A stretch of DNA of 62,310 bases. Source: JANWWM01 sp046719715 (lineage in GTDB: Bacteria; Bacteroidota; Chlorobiia; Chlorobiales; Thermochlorobacteraceae). The notes below the pieces were generated by a model. It did not search any database, had not been told where the DNA came from, and worked only from the letters and a program-made list of their open reading frames with translations. Positions 33,958 to 42,610 of this stretch are shown piece after piece. The DNA is taken from NCBI GenBank assembly GCA_046719715.1, contig JBDNCJ010000012.1, forward strand, positions 1 to 62,310, in the 5' to 3' direction. Numbering within the stretch: the first letter of the stretch is position 1; each line of letters starts with the position of its first letter. The translations under genes and the position numbers were made by a program.

Positions 33958-36861
33958 ATGAAAAATTTTCTCGCTCTGCTCTGCATGCTCCTTGTCGTTG
34001 CAAAATTAGAAAGCGTTGCACAGCCGATTCAAATCGCAAAAGGCGTGCTGATGGTCAAGTTCAAATCAAACAACGCACTTCGCACTGCCATTCCAACAAG
34101 AATTTTAAAAAGCATTTCAAACGACGCACAACTCACACCTGTTTGGACACAAACTTATCAACAGGCATTTGAGAAAACCGCCTCGCGAAACGCACCGAAT
34201 CGACCTGAATCCAAAAGCCTTGAATCCCTCTCGCGCATTTACATGCTTACGTTTCCTGAACATCTTGATGAATCGCTGATTGCATCACGCTTGCGAAAGT
34301 TTGACCTCTTCGAATGGGTTGAGCCGAAATACATTCGCACGGCGCACCTTGTTCCAAACGACCCGCTCATCGGCACGGCGTTTTCCTCGCAAAATTACCT
34401 CGACTATCATCGGCTCTTTCAAGCGTGGGATATTTCACAAGGCAATCCCGATGTCATTATCGCCATCATCGATAGCGGCGTCGATTACCTTCACCCCGAC
34501 CTTGCAAACAAGATGTGGAGAAACACAGGCGAAATTCCCGACAACAACCTCGACGACGACGGCAACGGATTTATTGATGATGTCATCGGTTGGGACTTTT
34601 GGCAAAGCGGCTCGATTGCTAATCCTGTTCAAGACAACGACCCACGCGGCGAGTTCTTCGTTCACGGCACGCATGTGGCGGGTATTGCGACGGCAGAAAC
34701 GAACAACGGCGTTGGCATGGCGGGCATCGGCTACAACTGTCGCTATATGAACCTCAAAGCGGGCGGCACACAAGCACAGCCAAATGCCATCGGGTTCGGA
34801 TTTGAAGCCATGCTCTATGCGGTCGCAAACGGTGCGTCAGTGGTGAATTGCAGTTGGGGAGCAAGCGGATTTTCCTCGTTTGAAAATGAAGTGGTCAACT
34901 TTGCAACGGCGCAAGGCGTGGTGGTGATTGCATCAGCGGGAAATAACGGCGGAACAAATGCAGAGACTGACCCGATTTATCCTGCCTCATATCAAAATGT
35001 GCTCTCGGTGGGTTCGGTCAATCACTTTGGCGGACTCATCAATCAACGCTCGTCGTTTTCAAGTTACGGCAGAACGCTCGATGTGCTGACGGCGGGAAAC
35101 GGCGTGTTGAGCACAGTCTTTGAAGGCGAATACGGATTGCTGACGGGCACGTCGATGTCGGCACCGATTGCCGCTGGGGTTGCGGGGCTTTTGAAAGCAC
35201 ATCGTCCGAACTGGTCGGCGGCGCGTATTCGCTCTCAACTTCGCGCAACCGCAGAGCCAATTGACGCCTTCAATCCTGCAAATGCCAATTTCTTGGGAAA
35301 AGGTCGGCTCAACGCCTTTCAAGCCTTGACACGCACGACGCCCGGTTTGGAAGTCGTGCAATACGACTATGAAAGCGTAACGCAATCGCTCGCTGTAACC
35401 GTTGTCAATCACAATGCGCCGACATCGAACTCGGTTTCATTCGAATTGCAATCGCTCAACGGCGGCGTTTCAATCACCAATCCCTTTCAATCTTCGCAAC
35501 GCCTGAACACCAACGATACGGTGCGACTGACGTTTCGGGTTGCGATTCGAACGCCCGACCCTGCGCCGCGCTTACTTCGACTTTCGTTCAGCGATGCCGC
35601 CACGGGCTACAACGATTTTTCGGTATTTCACATCTCTAATTCAAGTTGGAAATTTCTCTCGTCCGTCTCGACACGCGCCCGTTCGATGAGCTTGACAAGT
35701 GACGGAGCAATTTGGATTGTCGGTGAAAGCGGCAGTGTTTTTCGTTCAACCAATGGCGGCGTTTCGTTTGAGCGTTGCCTTGCGCCGACGGTTCAAAACC
35801 TTGACGCCGTTTCATCGGTGGATTCTCTCACGGCGATTGTCGGGGAAGGAGAGAGCGCATCATCGGGCGCGATTGCCGCACGCCTGTTCAAAACCAACGA
35901 CGGCGGGAACAGTTGGAGCCTCGTTTATCAAGGCGATTTGGGCGCATGGTGGAACGGCATTGTGATGACGAATCGAGACACAGGCTACGCCGTAAGCGAT
36001 GCACCACAAAACCGTTCTCGCTTCCTTGTTGTGAAGACCACAGACGGCGGCAACACTTGGACTGAACTGCCAAACGCGCCCCTCACTAACGGCGATTTCG
36101 GTTGGACGCGCTCGATTGATTTTGTTAATACGCTTGTTGGATTTTTCGGCGGCGGCTCAAATGGTAATGTTTATTCCACAACCGACGGCGGCGCGTCGTG
36201 GCAGATAGAATCAACAGGTGGCGGCTATGTCGGCGGTATCTTCTTTCGTGATGAAGAAAATGGCATTCGCGTTTCAAGCAATCCGCCCTACTTGCAAAAA
36301 TTTTCCGAAGGCACATGGCGCGATGTGCCAAGCATCAATGCTCCGCTTGAAACCGCAACGGGAATCCGTAACACAAACCGACTCTGGGTTGCAGGGAATC
36401 AAAGCGTGTGGAACTCTACCGACGGCGGCAGAACCTTTCGCGAAGAATTCGCGCCTATTGAAGGAAAAGACAAACTCATTCAACTGCTGGCGAGAAGAGA
36501 AGGCAGGAACGCCCGGGCCTTTGCACTCACAGAAGGCGGACAGATTTTCCAACAACTTACCGAACTTGAAAGCGGAAAACCGGTCTCTTCCGAACCACAA
36601 GTTTTGGAGCTCTCGCAAAATTATCCGAATCCTTTTAATCCAATCACGACCATTGAATATCGCGTGCTTGAAGCGGGAGTCGTCTCATTGAAAGTCTATG
36701 ATGTTTTGGGCAGAGAAGTCGCAACATTGGTCAATAGATTTCAAGAGCCAGAAGCCTATCGCGTAGACTTCAACGCGGGCGGCTTGGCAAGCGGCGTGTA
36801 TTTTTATCGTCTCCAAATTGGGCGCACGTCTGCAACAAAGAAAATGATTGTTGTGAGGTGA
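33958..36861 (+). CDS. Subtilisin-like (S8) serine protease with T9SS sorting tail
   Basis: A 967-residue exported protease. A signal peptide (MKNFLALLCMLLVVAKLESVAQ) and a propeptide-like part reach to about residue 120. The S8 domain has Asp172 (IIDSGVDYLHPDL), His236 (HGTHVAG) and Ser399 (GTSMSAP), so the catalytic triad is intact. Residues about 560-870 hold Ycf48/sialidase-like beta-propeller repeats with the recurring FRSTNGG / FKTNDGGNSW / VKTTDGGNTW motif. The last 85 residues are a type IX secretion tail (NYPNPFNPITTIEY... KKMIVV). It is likely a surface or secreted protease. It begins 44 bases after mfd, so the two may share a transcript. Confidence 0.93.
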   Translation: MKNFLALLCMLLVVAKLESVAQPIQIAKGVLMVKFKSNNALRTAIPTRILKSISNDAQLTPVWTQTYQQAFEKTASRNAPNRPESKSLESLSRIYMLTFPEHLDESLIASRLRKFDLFEWVEPKYIRTAHLVPNDPLIGTAFSSQNYLDYHRLFQAWDISQGNPDVIIAIIDSGVDYLHPDLANKMWRNTGEIPDNNLDDDGNGFIDDVIGWDFWQSGSIANPVQDNDPRGEFFVHGTHVAGIATAETNNGVGMAGIGYNCRYMNLKAGGTQAQPNAIGFGFEAMLYAVANGASVVNCSWGASGFSSFENEVVNFATAQGVVVIASAGNNGGTNAETDPIYPASYQNVLSVGSVNHFGGLINQRSSFSSYGRTLDVLTAGNGVLSTVFEGEYGLLTGTSMSAPIAAGVAGLLKAHRPNWSAARIRSQLRATAEPIDAFNPANANFLGKGRLNAFQALTRTTPGLEVVQYDYESVTQSLAVTVVNHNAPTSNSVSFELQSLNGGVSITNPFQSSQRLNTNDTVRLTFRVAIRTPDPAPRLLRLSFSDAATGYNDFSVFHISNSSWKFLSSVSTRARSMSLTSDGAIWIVGESGSVFRSTNGGVSFERCLAPTVQNLDAVSSVDSLTAIVGEGESASSGAIAARLFKTNDGGNSWSLVYQGDLGAWWNGIVMTNRDTGYAVSDAPQNRSRFLVVKTTDGGNTWTELPNAPLTNGDFGWTRSIDFVNTLVGFFGGGSNGNVYSTTDGGASWQIESTGGGYVGGIFFRDEENGIRVSSNPPYLQKFSEGTWRDVPSINAPLETATGIRNTNRLWVAGNQSVWNSTDGGRTFREEFAPIEGKDKLIQLLARREGRNARAFALTEGGQIFQQLTELESGKPVSSEPQVLELSQNYPNPFNPITTIEYRVLEAGVVSLKVYDVLGREVATLVNRFQEPEAYRVDFNAGGLASGVYFYRLQIGRTSATKKMIVVR

Positions 36862-37037
36862 ATATTGACAACGAACAAATGCGTCTATTTTCTGCGTCAA
36901 CTTTTTTCTACAAATTCTTTTCAATGTATTGGCAGAATCCCTTCACGCCTAAGACCGATTAGATTCAACAGAGTTTGAGTGACAAACTCGAACTTTAATG
37001 CCAAAGTTGATTGAACAAGATGAGACTTTCAAAAAGC

Positions 37038-37063
37038 GTCATTCCGAGCGAAGCGAGAAATCT
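37038..37063. repeat. Copy of the GTCATTCCGAGCGAAGCG repeat
   Basis: GTCATTCCGAGCGAAGCGAG followed by AAATCT matches one arm of the inverted repeat at 6834-6926 (GTCATTCTGAACGAAGCG). It is a single half-copy, located in intergenic DNA between convergent genes. Confidence 0.5.
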
Positions 37064-37118
37064 ATCGAGCGTTGTAATGAAACGTGAATAGGTCTCTTGT
37101 TGGAATTGGTTTTTAGGT

Positions 37119-38372
37119 TTAAGCCTTTTCAAGCGTGATGAGTGCAATTTCGGCTTGAACGGTGCGAAGCGGCGTAGCGGTGATGCCGATGCCGAGATTG
37201 ACGTAAAGTTTTTGAGATTGAGATGCCCCTTCTTCATAGAGTCCGCGTGGGTATTTGTAAAAGAGGTCAATGGGATAAAATTCAAATCCGCCGAAGTCGA
37301 GGGCGATTTGTCCGCCGTGCGTATGTCCGGCGAGCATGAGGTCGATGCCGAAGCGTTTGGCGTGCGTGAAAAAGTCGGGGTGATGGCACAAGAGTAGATT
37401 GAAGCCGTCTTTATCGGCAGAGTTCAAAGCGCGTTCAAGGTAATGTGTTTTTTCGCGCGTAAAGTCCATTCCGATGACATTAAATTTTGCGCCATCAATG
37501 TTGAGCGATTCCGTGCGATTGCGTAAAAGGTTCAACTTCTTTTCGTTCATTGCTGATTCAATCGCCGAAATCCCCGCCCATTCATCGTGATTGCCCGCGC
37601 ACGAAAACGTGCCGAATGTGGATTTCAACCCTTGAAACCCTTTTGCAAACGGCTCAATTTCTTCCTTAAAGCTCGAGACGAAATCGCCCGTAAGCGTGAT
37701 TAAATCAGGCGACTGCGCGTTGATGACCTCCGTAATTTCTTCCATCTTGCGTTGCGGCATATACAAGCCCGAATGAATGTCGCTAATCTGAGCAATTTTC
37801 AAGCCGCGAAGTTCATTGGGCAAGTTTGGAAAGCGAAGCGTCATCGAGTGAATGAGGTAGTCTGAACGATTATTGATGAGGCTGTAAGCCGTAACCACGC
37901 TTGGGAATCCGAAGCCGACGGCGAGCGGCGCAAGGGTGGTGGCTTTGCTTAAAAATTCACGTCGCGCGTGGTTGACGGTATGGTCTTCGGAACCGTCTAC
38001 GGCTACGGGCTCGCCGACGAGTTGCGGCTTTTTAATCCACCGTTGAAAATAGTTTTTGATAGCACTGAACGCATCAAGCGGCACGAACGTGATAACCGTG
38101 CCGACCACCCAAATAAACCAAATGCTGGAAAGCGTGAAGAGCACATACATCGCACTGTGCTCGCGAATGTCCATTTCCGAACGCAAAAAAAGCGTGAAGG
38201 CGGGCGTCGCCATCAAAGCGCAAAGCAAAACGGCGGAAAAGAGTTGAATCGGCTTTGGATTTTTGAGATTCAGCGTTGCGATGAGCTTGAGCAATTTGGA
38301 ATAAATGTAAATTCCAACAGCAAGAGAGAGAATGAGAATAAAAGTAATGCGAAAGACGGTTAAAGGCGGCAT
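37119..38372 (-). CDS. Membrane-anchored metallophosphoesterase (YkuE-like)
   Basis: A 417-residue protein with about four hydrophobic N-terminal segments (residues 5-115). An internal twin-arginine-like stretch (HARREFLSKATTLAPLAVG) comes next. A calcineurin-fold phosphoesterase follows from about 185 with all metal motifs: ISDIHSG, TGDFVSS, GNHDEW, and LLCHHPDFF ... AGHTHGGQ. The family includes YkuE-type cell-surface phosphoesterases; substrates vary and cannot be read here. The catalytic domain probably lies outside the cytoplasmic membrane. Confidence 0.88.
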   Translation of the reverse strand: MPPLTVFRITFILILSLAVGIYIYSKLLKLIATLNLKNPKPIQLFSAVLLCALMATPAFTLFLRSEMDIREHSAMYVLFTLSSIWFIWVVGTVITFVPLDAFSAIKNYFQRWIKKPQLVGEPVAVDGSEDHTVNHARREFLSKATTLAPLAVGFGFPSVVTAYSLINNRSDYLIHSMTLRFPNLPNELRGLKIAQISDIHSGLYMPQRKMEEITEVINAQSPDLITLTGDFVSSFKEEIEPFAKGFQGLKSTFGTFSCAGNHDEWAGISAIESAMNEKKLNLLRNRTESLNIDGAKFNVIGMDFTREKTHYLERALNSADKDGFNLLLCHHPDFFTHAKRFGIDLMLAGHTHGGQIALDFGGFEFYPIDLFYKYPRGLYEEGASQSQKLYVNLGIGITATPLRTVQAEIALITLEKA

Positions 38373-38474
38373 GTGAAATTTTCGGGAAAAAGGTTAAGAC
38401 GGCTCTGGGTTGAACGAACTACTTTGGGTAAAAGTTATCAACGATGTTTTAGACGAGATTCTTAACGGTTCTTA

Positions 38475-38966
38475 ATGAAAAAAGCACGAGTAAAGTTTCT
38501 GAATTGGCTCTTGCGCGTCGCGGGAAATCATCAATCGGCGCGTAAAGCTGTTACCGCGTTGTTGGTTGCTGAAACGCTTGGCATCAGTTGGTATAATCCG
38601 TTATGGCATTTGCGAAACTCCACCGTGATTTTCCAGCGCGCTTGGACAACACTTCGGCGCGAAATGCGCGGTTACCGCAAACCGATTCCGCACCCGAACC
38701 CAAATGTAAGAATCTGTGAAGACTTTTTATGCCGTTGGCATGGAGAGCGCGGCTGTCAAAATGGCAATTACACGCCCGACTGTTACGTCAACTGCTTTGG
38801 GATTCGAAAAGAAGAAGACGGCAAAATCGCACCGGCATGGCTCGACTACGAAGGTAAACCTGACTGGGTTGAACTCGGATGCCGCGACTGCAAATTTTAC
38901 CTCTCTTCTTGCAAAGGCATCGCGCCAAAGAAACCGACTGCCTTTGAAATCGTTGAAAACGAATAG
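38475..38966 (+). CDS. Cysteine-rich protein of unknown function
   Basis: A 163-residue soluble protein; I do not recognise it. Residues 1-70 are basic and helical. Residues 81-146 carry eight cysteines (81, 86, 94, 103, 107, 136, 139, 146) in the contexts CEDFLCRWHGERGC, CYVNCFG and GCRDCKFYLSSC. This suggests zinc or iron-sulfur binding. The CxxCxFYxxxC segment resembles the CxxCxFY motif of the unrelated-looking protein ending at 43412. It precedes queD by 53 bases in the same direction. Confidence 0.7.
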   Translation: MKKARVKFLNWLLRVAGNHQSARKAVTALLVAETLGISWYNPLWHLRNSTVIFQRAWTTLRREMRGYRKPIPHPNPNVRICEDFLCRWHGERGCQNGNYTPDCYVNCFGIRKEEDGKIAPAWLDYEGKPDWVELGCRDCKFYLSSCKGIAPKKPTAFEIVENE

Positions 38967-39019
38967 CGCATAGTCGGAACGAAATGCTTTCTTAAATTCT
39001 TTTTAACTCACAATCCATC

Positions 39020-39538
39020 ATGCTGGACGCCATAGAACAAACGCCTGACGCCAAAGAAATTTGGCATGCTCCAAGCCAACAGCGCGAGATAAACAAAGTG
39101 CTCTCCAAACCGCGCAAAGTTTATGTAACGCGCAAAGTCCACTTTAACGCCGCGCATCGCCTCTTTAATCCGACGTTCTCCGACGAAAAAAATTGCGACG
39201 TCTACGACATCTGCAACAACTTCTACGGACACGGTCATAACTACGATTTAGAAGTAACCTTGACGGGAATCGTTGAAAAGGAAACCGGGTATCTGTTTGA
39301 CCTGAAAATCCTTAAAAAAATTCTTGAAGAAGAAATTCTTTCCAAAGTCGACCACAAGCACCTGAACTTTGACGTCGAGATGTTCCGCGACACGGTGCCG
39401 ACAGCGGAAGTGATTGCCGTCGTGTTTTGGGAAGTGCTCAATGAAAAACTTAAACAACTTAATTTGAAAGGAATCGACTTGTATGAAGTCAAAATCTTCG
39501 AATCCGAGCGCAATTTCGTCGTCTATCGCGGCGAGTAA
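39020..39538 (+). CDS. queD: 6-pyruvoyl-tetrahydropterin synthase / QueD family protein
   Basis: A 172-residue zinc-dependent enzyme acting on 7,8-dihydroneopterin triphosphate in queuosine or pterin synthesis. The zinc ligands lie in HFNAAH (His46) and GHGHNY (His71, His73). Cys65 in CNNFYGHGH matches the catalytic cysteine position of PTPS enzymes. VDHKHLNFD and the C-terminal glutamate in FESERNF complete the active site. There is an extra N-terminal tail of about 30 residues. The 3' end overlaps folE, whose product makes its substrate, so the pair forms a pathway unit. Confidence 0.9.
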   Translation: MLDAIEQTPDAKEIWHAPSQQREINKVLSKPRKVYVTRKVHFNAAHRLFNPTFSDEKNCDVYDICNNFYGHGHNYDLEVTLTGIVEKETGYLFDLKILKKILEEEILSKVDHKHLNFDVEMFRDTVPTAEVIAVVFWEVLNEKLKQLNLKGIDLYEVKIFESERNFVVYRGE

Positions 39539-40304
39539 AATAAACGGCAACGGCTTTCACGATGAAGATGAAATCGTCCTTGTCAATCGGGCAAGTCCCG
39601 ACTTAGATTTGGACGACGAACCGATTCGCCGAAGCCAAAAGACCGATGCGGAACTCGGCAGACGTGTGGCGCAATTCCTGCTTGAAAAAGGCGTGGCAAC
39701 GCCGCAAATCGACACGGGCATGAGCGAAGAAGAAAAGCGCACCATCATTGCGCGCAACTTCGCTGAAATCATGAAAACACTGGGGCTGGATTTATCTGAT
39801 GATAGCCTTGCTGATACGCCCAAGCGCGTGGCGCAAATGTATGTCGACGAAATTTTCTTCGGATTGGATTGGCGCAATTTTCCAAAATGCACGACGGTTG
39901 AAAACAAAATGGGATACAGCTCAATGGTCATTGAGCGCAATATCAATGTGCAAAGCAACTGCGAGCATCACTTCGTCATCATTGACGGACGCGCACATGT
40001 CGCCTACATTCCCAAAAAGAAAGTCTTGGGGCTTTCTAAAATCAACCGCATTGTGGAATACTTTGCGAAGCGTCCGCAAATCCAAGAACGTATGACCGAG
40101 CAAATTTTTTACGCGCTCTCCTACATTTTGGACACGGAAGACATCGCCGTGCTCATTCATGCCAAGCACTACTGCGTTAAATCGCGCGGCGTTGAAGACG
40201 TTAATTCCGACACCGTTACGAGCAAACTCGGCGGCGTATTTCTCACCAATAGCGCAACCCGCTCGGAATTTATGCGCACGGTTCATAACACCGCCGCCGT
40301 TTAA
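39483..40304 (+). CDS. folE: GTP cyclohydrolase I (type IA)
   Basis: A 273-residue zinc enzyme converting GTP to 7,8-dihydroneopterin triphosphate, the first step of folate and queuosine synthesis. The zinc ligands are Cys160 and His163 in CEHHF and Cys231 in KHYCVKSRG. HVAYIPKKKVLGLSKINRIVEYFAKRPQIQERM is the core signature. It has a non-conserved N-terminal extension of about 80 residues rich in Ser and Asp. The ATG lies inside queD, giving a 56-base overlap. No other in-frame start occurs until Met80, near the start of the conserved domain, so the true start could be later. Confidence 0.92.
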   Translation: MKSKSSNPSAISSSIAASKINGNGFHDEDEIVLVNRASPDLDLDDEPIRRSQKTDAELGRRVAQFLLEKGVATPQIDTGMSEEEKRTIIARNFAEIMKTLGLDLSDDSLADTPKRVAQMYVDEIFFGLDWRNFPKCTTVENKMGYSSMVIERNINVQSNCEHHFVIIDGRAHVAYIPKKKVLGLSKINRIVEYFAKRPQIQERMTEQIFYALSYILDTEDIAVLIHAKHYCVKSRGVEDVNSDTVTSKLGGVFLTNSATRSEFMRTVHNTAAV

Positions 40305-40348
40305 GGTGCGTGAGGTGCGCGAGGCGTGTGAAGTAACCCTAAAAAAGT

Positions 40349-40374
40349 AAAAGCCCTTCACGCGAAGGGCTTTT
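40349..40374. terminator. Bidirectional terminator between folE and nuoH
   Basis: AAAAGCCCTTC-ACGC-GAAGGGCTTTT has a perfect 11-bp stem with A/T runs on both sides. It serves the convergent folE (+) and nuoH (-). Confidence 0.9.
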
Positions 40375-40400
40375 GTCTTCGAGACAAACCGCAGTGATGA

Positions 40401-41450
40401 TTATCCAAAAATCAAGACGCCGACGGCGATTAAGAGCAGGTTGAAAAGCGCAAGCGGCAAAAGTTTTCTCCAGCCCAAATCCATCAGTTGGTTGTATTTG
40501 AAACGCGGAATTGTCCAACGCACCCAAATAAAGACGAACATCATAAACAGCGTTTTCGACACAAACGCGCCGACTTGCAACCACCAAGGTGCGTCGTTCC
40601 AAAACGGCACTTGATAGCCGCCCAAAAAGAGCGTCGCAATGACGGCAGAAGCGACAATCATATTTGCATATTCGGCAAGAAAGAAAAGCGCGAACTTCAT
40701 TGAACCAAATTCTGTGTTGTAGCCGCCGACGAGTTCTTGTTCGGCTTCGGGCAAATCAAATGGCGCACGATTGCACTCTGCAAATGAAGCGACGACGAAA
40801 CAGATGAACCCAAGAAAATTGCGGAAGCAATTCCAATAAAGCGGGTTCGCCGTTTGCGATTCGACAATCTTCGTCATGGAAAGCGAATCGGCAATCACGA
40901 CCACGCTCACGACGGAAAGCCCCAGCGCGATTTCATAACTAATCATCTGCGCCGACGAGCGCAAGCCGCCCAAGAGCGAATACTTGGAATTTGACGCCCA
41001 ACCGGCGAGCGTCAATCCATACACGCCGAGCGACGTGATGGCGAGAATGTAAAGCACGCCGATGTCAATGTCGGCAATCACCAGCCCAGATGCCACCGGC
41101 ACAACGGCAATCGTCGTAAGCGCGGCGAAAAGTGAAATCATCGGTGCCAGCAGGTGATAAAAGCCGTTTGATGCACTCGGCACAACGTCTTCTTTGAAAA
41201 GAAGCTTGAGCACGTCGGCGATTGGCTGTCCAAGTCCCGCCAAGCCTTTGAGAAATCCGAGTTGCGGAATGAGGTCGAAGCCGACTCGATTCGGTCCGAT
41301 TCGATTTTGAATAGCGGCGGCGATTTTACGCTCGGCATAAACGGTATACGCCACGCTCGTCAAAAGCACAAAGAGCACCACGCCCATCAAGGCGAGACGC
41401 TCTCCAAGCGTGAGCGAAAGCAGAAGCGGTAATTGCAAAAGGTCGGTCAT
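40401..41450 (-). CDS. nuoH: NADH-quinone oxidoreductase subunit H
   Basis: A 349-residue membrane subunit of respiratory complex I (8 hydrophobic helices expected). The signatures are ERKIAAAIQNRIGPNRVG, LFKEDVVPSASNG, GWASNSKYSLLGGLRSSAQMISYE, and CNRAPFDLPEAEQELVGGYNTEFG, which contains the acidic residues near the quinone site. It is complete. No other nuo gene lies nearby; subunit H is normally inside a nuo operon. It has its own promoter-like element and a terminator, so it seems to be transcribed alone. Confidence 0.95.
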   Translation of the reverse strand: MTDLLQLPLLLSLTLGERLALMGVVLFVLLTSVAYTVYAERKIAAAIQNRIGPNRVGFDLIPQLGFLKGLAGLGQPIADVLKLLFKEDVVPSASNGFYHLLAPMISLFAALTTIAVVPVASGLVIADIDIGVLYILAITSLGVYGLTLAGWASNSKYSLLGGLRSSAQMISYEIALGLSVVSVVVIADSLSMTKIVESQTANPLYWNCFRNFLGFICFVVASFAECNRAPFDLPEAEQELVGGYNTEFGSMKFALFFLAEYANMIVASAVIATLFLGGYQVPFWNDAPWWLQVGAFVSKTLFMMFVFIWVRWTIPRFKYNQLMDLGWRKLLPLALFNLLLIAVGVLIFG

Positions 41451-41487
41451 ACTGCGAAGTAATTTCTGCGAAGTGAATTTTTGGAAG

Positions 41488-41495
41488 CAAAGATA
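41488..41495 (-). promoter_or_regulatory. -7 promoter element upstream of nuoH
   Basis: TATCTTTG on the minus strand, 38 bases before the nuoH start, fits the Bacteroidota -7 consensus TAnnTTTG. No clear TTTG lies at the ideal -33 spacing. Confidence 0.35.
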
Positions 41496-41608
41496 CTGAA
41501 TCTTGGTGCAATAGGGAAGCCAATGGGAATTGCGTGGAGCGCGTGCATTGGAGAACGTTCAAAAAAGCGATAAACTTGTTCACAACAGAATCATTAAACG
41601 CTACGACC

Positions 41609-42061
41609 ATGAAAGCAATTATTCTTTATGACGCACTGTCTTCTGGCGGCTCAACCGACCGCATCATCGATTCCATCGGTGAGCATCTCGTTAAAAACGG
41701 ATTCTACGTCGAGAAAGCCAAAACGCCGCCGCGCGCCGATTACAGTTTTTTGGAAGAATTTGACCTCGTCTTGCTCGGCTCGCCCATCTACAACTTGCAA
41801 CTTTCCCCGAGCCTTTCAGGTGCGCTCAATCAAAGCAACCTTCTGAAAGTATTGGTCGGAAAGAAAGTCGCGACGTTTATCATTTGCGGCGGACCTGAAC
41901 TTTCGGCGGCACTGCTTTATATGCCCCAACTCAATTTGCGACTGCTTCGCTCCGAAGTGATTGCGGAAAAAATCTTCGGCTTGAGCGAGAAGAACAATCC
42001 ACAAAGCCCGATTGATTTTGCCAACGAGATTCTATCGAAAATGTCAGCAGTTGCGTCCTAA
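41609..42061 (+). CDS. Flavodoxin-like protein
   Basis: A protein of 150 residues. ATG 41609 (MKAIILYDALSSGGSTDRII) puts the first strand and FMN-phosphate loop (SSGGST) at the N-terminus, as in flavodoxins; an upstream in-frame start adds an unconserved stretch. FDLVLLGSPIYNLQLS is the second FMN-binding loop, and VGKKVATFIICGGPE the third strand. It is a probable FMN electron carrier or reductase. It is convergent with the small gene ending at 42070, 8 bases away. Confidence 0.78.
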   Translation: MKAIILYDALSSGGSTDRIIDSIGEHLVKNGFYVEKAKTPPRADYSFLEEFDLVLLGSPIYNLQLSPSLSGALNQSNLLKVLVGKKVATFIICGGPELSAALLYMPQLNLRLLRSEVIAEKIFGLSEKNNPQSPIDFANEILSKMSAVAS

Positions 42062-42069
42062 GTCTACCC

Positions 42070-42315
42070 TCACCCTTTAAGGCGATTGATGCCGTTGCGC
42101 GAAATCTCGACGAGCAAAGGCACGTAGGTTTTGTCGTCTTGTGTGTAGCGAATGGAGTCGGTGTTTTTGAGCGCGCGCAAGTGCTTTTGCGCATCTTCTT
42201 TGGAAAGTTGAGTTTCCGTGCAAAGGAGTTCAAATGGCATGTGTGCGCCGTTGTTGGAATCTTGGTAAGATTTGACTGCACGGAGAATATTGAACTGAAT
42301 TTCGCGTTCCGTCAT
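42070..42315 (-). CDS. Small winged-helix-like protein, unknown
   Basis: An 81-residue protein (MTEREIQFNILRAVKSYQ start). It has the pattern of a small winged helix: helix 1 (REIQFNILRAVKSY), a turn and helices (PFELLCTETQLSKEDAQKHLRALKN), and a wing (DSIRYTQDDKTYVPL). It could be a DNA-binding or protein-binding adaptor. I do not recognise a named family. It lies 27 bases downstream of iscX in the same direction. Confidence 0.6.
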   Translation of the reverse strand: MTEREIQFNILRAVKSYQDSNNGAHMPFELLCTETQLSKEDAQKHLRALKNTDSIRYTQDDKTYVPLLVEISRNGINRLKG

Positions 42316-42342
42316 GATTGAAGAAAATTTGGATTGTTGAAA

Positions 42343-42552
42343 TTATTGATTGGATTTCCATTCCTCATACCACGCCATTTGAATCGCCTCCAACTTCGGT
42401 TCATTTGACGCTTTCGGGTCGTCGCTGAATCCCTCTAATCCGACAACATATTGGTGTAAATCCGTGAATCGCACGGTGAGCGGGTCAAGGGTAGGATATT
42501 TTTCTTGCAAGGCAATGCCGATGTCTTCGGCGTCGTTCCAAGTCAGTTTCAT
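42343..42552 (-). CDS. iscX: Iron-sulfur assembly adaptor IscX
   Basis: A 69-residue acidic protein that binds the cysteine desulfurase IscS and iron and modulates Fe-S cluster building. The family signature is unmistakable: LTWNDAEDIGIALQEKYP, DPLTVRFTDLHQYV, and the C-terminal KLEAIQMAWYEEW. It normally sits at the end of isc operons; here no iscS or iscU is adjacent. Confidence 0.9.
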   Translation of the reverse strand: MKLTWNDAEDIGIALQEKYPTLDPLTVRFTDLHQYVVGLEGFSDDPKASNEPKLEAIQMAWYEEWKSNQ

Positions 42553-42610
42553 GGCGCAATGAAAGGTTTAAGTTGAACGAAGGATTGCGCAAAATTAAGC
42601 AATGTGAAGG

